NCBI RefSeq assembly: GCF_963576675.1
Contig: NC_088918.1
Coordinates: 69,923,501-69,987,500, forward strand
From: Euphorbia lathyris
Lineage: Eukaryota > Streptophyta > Magnoliopsida > Malpighiales > Euphorbiaceae
Length of the DNA: 64,000 bases
Reading direction: 5' to 3'
The translations under genes and the position numbers were made by a program. Shown one piece after another: positions 61,010 through 64,000 of this stretch; the stretch's first letter is position 1, and each line of letters starts with the position of its first letter. The notes under the pieces were generated by a model. That model had not been told where the DNA came from, did not search any database, and worked only from the letters and a program-made list of their open reading frames with translations.

Positions 61010-61170
61010 GTTCACATTGATCATGATGACCACGTAAATTTGGCCATTCACCATTGGATCTAGGTGGATCAAATATAAGTCTTAAGATATTTTGAATCTC
61101 CACCTTAGAATTTTAATCCGCCTAGATCTAATGGTGACTGATCAAATTTACGTGGTCATCAAGATCTATG
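61010..61170. repeat. Inverted-repeat hairpin
   Basis: About 61015-61075 ('gaccacgtaaatttgg', 'ccattggatctaggtgg') is mirrored at about 61105-61165 ('ccgcctagatctaatgg', 'aaatttacgtggtcat'). It is likely a small foldback element, with ends unresolved. Confidence 0.6.
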
Positions 61171-62786
61171 TGAATACAACGGTGGATGTTAATGCTTTTT
61201 GACTTAAAAAGGATGAAGTACAAAAAAGTAGTGTGGCATGTACTAGATCCTTTTTTCACCTTAGAATTGATTTAGAACCGAATTGATGAAATTGAAAAGA
61301 CAAGTAGACAATGTTAAATATTGAAAAGAGAAATGGGGGAAAAATAATAAATGTACAAGGATCTTATCAGATATTACAATAACAACTACATTAAATGTTC
61401 ACAGTTGTCAATTGCCTTGCCTCCGTACCAATTTCACTTATTGGCCAACTCATCTCATCTCATAGATAGATAGTACGTTTTTATTTTATTTTATTTATAT
61501 ACACTGCACGTACGTACCATTTTAATTATTCACATTATCTTATTCTATTCATTTATTAATTTATTCAAGGATAATGTATTCAATTTTCATTCCTGTAAAT
61601 TTGACTAGGAAATATGTTTAATTTAACACTAGGGATAAGGTTCCATTTTATCCCTATAATTTGACTAGACACTTCTTAGATTATGTTGAAACTTTTATTT
61701 ATAATTACTAATAATTGGAGTACTTATAAATTTTAATGTGTTGTTTTATTTTCAACTAAGATAAAAGTTAAATTTACCGTTAATAATAAATCTAATGAAA
61801 AGGAAATGAAGATAAGGAATAAGTAGTCATATTTATCAACTACTTACCCCTTTGATATTTAAACACACGTCTAACATAATATCTGTTTATAAGTGTTAAT
61901 TAATCACTAATCATATATGGTTAAATTCTCAAGTAATCTTCGTGATAGTACCATGATTTGATATTTGGGGGGCTAAATTTAGTTATGCAATTTTTGATAT
62001 AAAAATGCTTATATTCAGACTTTAGGGTTGTATATATCAAAACTCTACAATCAATGGGTTGAGAGCTATAGAAAGATGATTACATTGTTATATCTTGGTT
62101 TCAGAGAAGCCAAATTTATCCTATGTCACCCAACAACTTGGTCAATATATAACTAGTTCTACATAGTTATATACGTAAACAACTCTACGTGTTCTCAGGT
62201 ATCTCAATGATATAAAGGACAAAGGATTATTTTATCCATCTTATAGTGATTTTGTTCCCAAGGCATTCTATGATTCAGATTTGACGCGGTGTCAAGAGTC
62301 ACACAAATCAGTTTAGAACATTTACCAACGTCTGGAATGACCCATGGGCTCGTCAGAACGTCCAGCTCCCATAACCTACGTTGCTCAACCAAATGTACTC
62401 TTTTCAAAAGAACAAATAATTTAGTTACATTTCTAAGTCAATAATTAAGTTGATTTAACAATAAACTTCATTTGTATACTTGTGTTTAATTTGATTGTTG
62501 ATAACAATTAATGATAGGTGATCACAATATATTTTAAGAAGATTAGAAAATAAATACAAATCTAATGTACAGATATGAGGATGGATTGAAAAAACATGAC
62601 ACCAAACATAATTAATATTCAAAAAGTGACGGAAGAGAAATTAATTAATTATATATCCACAAAAATTGTCACTTATAATTCTCTCTAAAAATATCTGCAA
62701 AACTAATTTCTCTTCTTCTCTCTAAGAATATCTTACCGTTTTTGTTTTGAGGAGTTATTTTATTTCTCTATCTTATACACGTCTTA
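61171..62786. other. Intergenic, no gene seen
   Basis: AT-rich DNA. The longest frame (62204-62407, minus) has no recognisable domain. No transposon ends noticed. Confidence 0.45.
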
Positions 62787-63033
62787 GGGAGTGTTTGGTT
62801 GCTCTTTTTCGTGCTCCTGTTTGTCTTTTTATTTCAAAAAAGAGAATTTTAGGTGTTTGGTTAGTGAGCTCCTATTGGGCTTTTACATTTGAAAAGCAAC
62901 ATTAGGTGTTTGGTTAGTGACCTCATGTTTGTTTTTTACACCTGAAAAGCAACATTTTACAAAACAGAGAATCTCTGCTTTTTGGAAAAACAGTTTTTTT
63001 CAACAGCAAACAGTAGGTAAAGCAAACGGGCCC
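62787..63033. mobile_element. Harbinger-like MITE, reverse orientation
   Basis: It begins GGGAGTGTTTGGTTGCTC and ends GTAAAGCAAACGGGCCC, the mirror of the 59033 family. The flanks are TTA on the left and TAA on the right, so a 3-bp direct duplication is not confirmed. Confidence 0.65.
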
Positions 63034-63059
63034 TAAATAAATCATTTATCCTGTGAATT

Positions 63060-63525
63060 TGTTCAATAAACTTAATTGGTCCTCTCAACTTTTAAAGTGT
63101 CTTGATAGTCTTATATAAAATATTTAATAGCCCCTGAACTTATGTAAAACGTAATCAATTAATCACTCGGGTTAAAAAAAAATAAGGTGCATGTGGAAGA
63201 TGTGTTGCACACGCTTTAAAATGTTATTACATAATTCACGTAATAGATTAAAAATTAAGTTTTTACTTGCTCAACTATCTTCTCTAATATTAGAACCACA
63301 TTACCCGACCTTGGTCGTTTTACCTTTTTAAGAGATGTGCAATATATCTTCCGCATTTAACTTACTTTTCTACAGTTAAGTGATTAATTGATTATATTTT
63401 TCATAAGTTTAGAGGCTAACTGCATATTTTATATAAGTTGAGGAGCTATCGGGAACTTTAAAATTTTAGAGGACGAATCAATCTTTTGGTACAAGTTGAA
63501 GGAACAAGTATTAAGCCTTTTGTTT
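63060..63525. mobile_element. Foldback element with arms of about 125 bp
   Basis: Left arm phrases ('ttggtcctctcaacttttaaagtgtc', 'gtaatcaattaatcac') are mirrored on the right ('gtgattaattgattat', 'aactttaaaattttagaggac'). The target duplication was not resolved. Confidence 0.6.
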
Positions 63526-63554
63526 TTGGCTCCATAATTCCACTAGTTTATCTT

Positions 63555-63720
63555 TGGCTTAATACGCCATTTGCTTCTAAACTTATCTAAAAAACTTGAT
63601 TGGCCTTTAAACTTTCAAAGTGACTCGATAGTCCCCTCAACTTACAGAAAATGTTCAGTTAGCACCCTGAATTTATGTAAAATATAATAAATTGATCACT
63701 CGGTTGCAAAAAAAAATAAA
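63555..63720. repeat. Partial copy of the same foldback family
   Basis: It starts 'ttggcttaatacgccatttg' and follows the left arm of the element at 63060. A shorter piece of the family is nested at about 38845-38945. Confidence 0.55.
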
Positions 63721-64000
63721 TTAAATATAAACATAAAAGTTTTATGTTAGCAACGATCAAATTAGCAGTGTCAACATAAACATCATTGATTATTAAATGG
63801 ACGAGAACCTCGTTACTTAAAAAAAAAAAAAAACTACACACTATCTGCAAATTAGTGAAAGCATGTGGCTTTTTTAATTTAAAGATGATCTGAAATCACC
63901 TAATATTTATTCCTCATATTTATTGAAAGATAAAAAAAGTTAAAAAAATATTTGGAAAAGTAGAATTTGAATTGAATTGTAATTTTGAAAAGAATTGCCT
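63721..64000. other. Window end, no gene seen
   Basis: AT-rich, with an A-run near 63821-63834. Confidence 0.4.

Overview
The window is nuclear DNA from a flowering plant, almost certainly a eudicot. It is AT-rich and intron-bearing, and it carries restorer-like PPR genes, plant Copia, Gypsy and LINE retrotransposons and many MITEs. The species cannot be named from the sequence alone.

1-24 kb is a tandemly duplicated cluster of restorer-of-fertility-like P-class PPR genes. Copy A (1817-3538), copy B (17485-18144) and copy C (21990-23257) share their 5' ends and downstream flanks. Each is broken differently: A by one in-frame stop, B by loss of its 3' two thirds, C by a frameshifting internal deletion. 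Units A and B are colinear, so later insertions into A can be read against the empty sites in B. These are a 1.7 kb solo-LTR-like element (5804-7502) and a 6.6 kb PIF/Harbinger-like composite (10621-17201). The composite carries a Mutator-like element and a nearly full-length but dead L1-type LINE.

24.3-30.3 kb is a young Copia element with 765/771 bp LTRs, a GTTAT target duplication and two nonsense codons at tryptophan positions. 30.3-34.5 kb is intergenic with SINE and LINE debris. 34.5-36.4 kb (minus strand) holds the only intact host gene: a three-exon patatin-like protein of the pPLA-III type, predicted at 425 aa.

37.9-40.6 kb has two nested transposon stacks with readable target duplications. 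42.7-52.0 kb is a second Copia element (1.8 kb LTRs, TCTAT duplication, iMet-type primer site, long leader with GC-rich hairpins) inserted into an old minus-strand LINE. 52.6-64 kb has no host gene that I can support. It holds a Stowaway-like MITE, two hAT-like elements with perfect 8-bp duplications and nested guests, several Harbinger-like and foldback MITEs, and a minus-strand Gypsy pol remnant.

In functional terms there is one likely working gene (the patatin-like protein), a decayed PPR cluster of the family that normally controls mitochondrial transcripts, and a dense layered transposon landscape. I found no wholly new system. The most unusual signals are the PPR cluster dated by filled and empty sites, Mutator-like elements that share a core but carry different terminal repeats, and the structured leader of the second Copia element.
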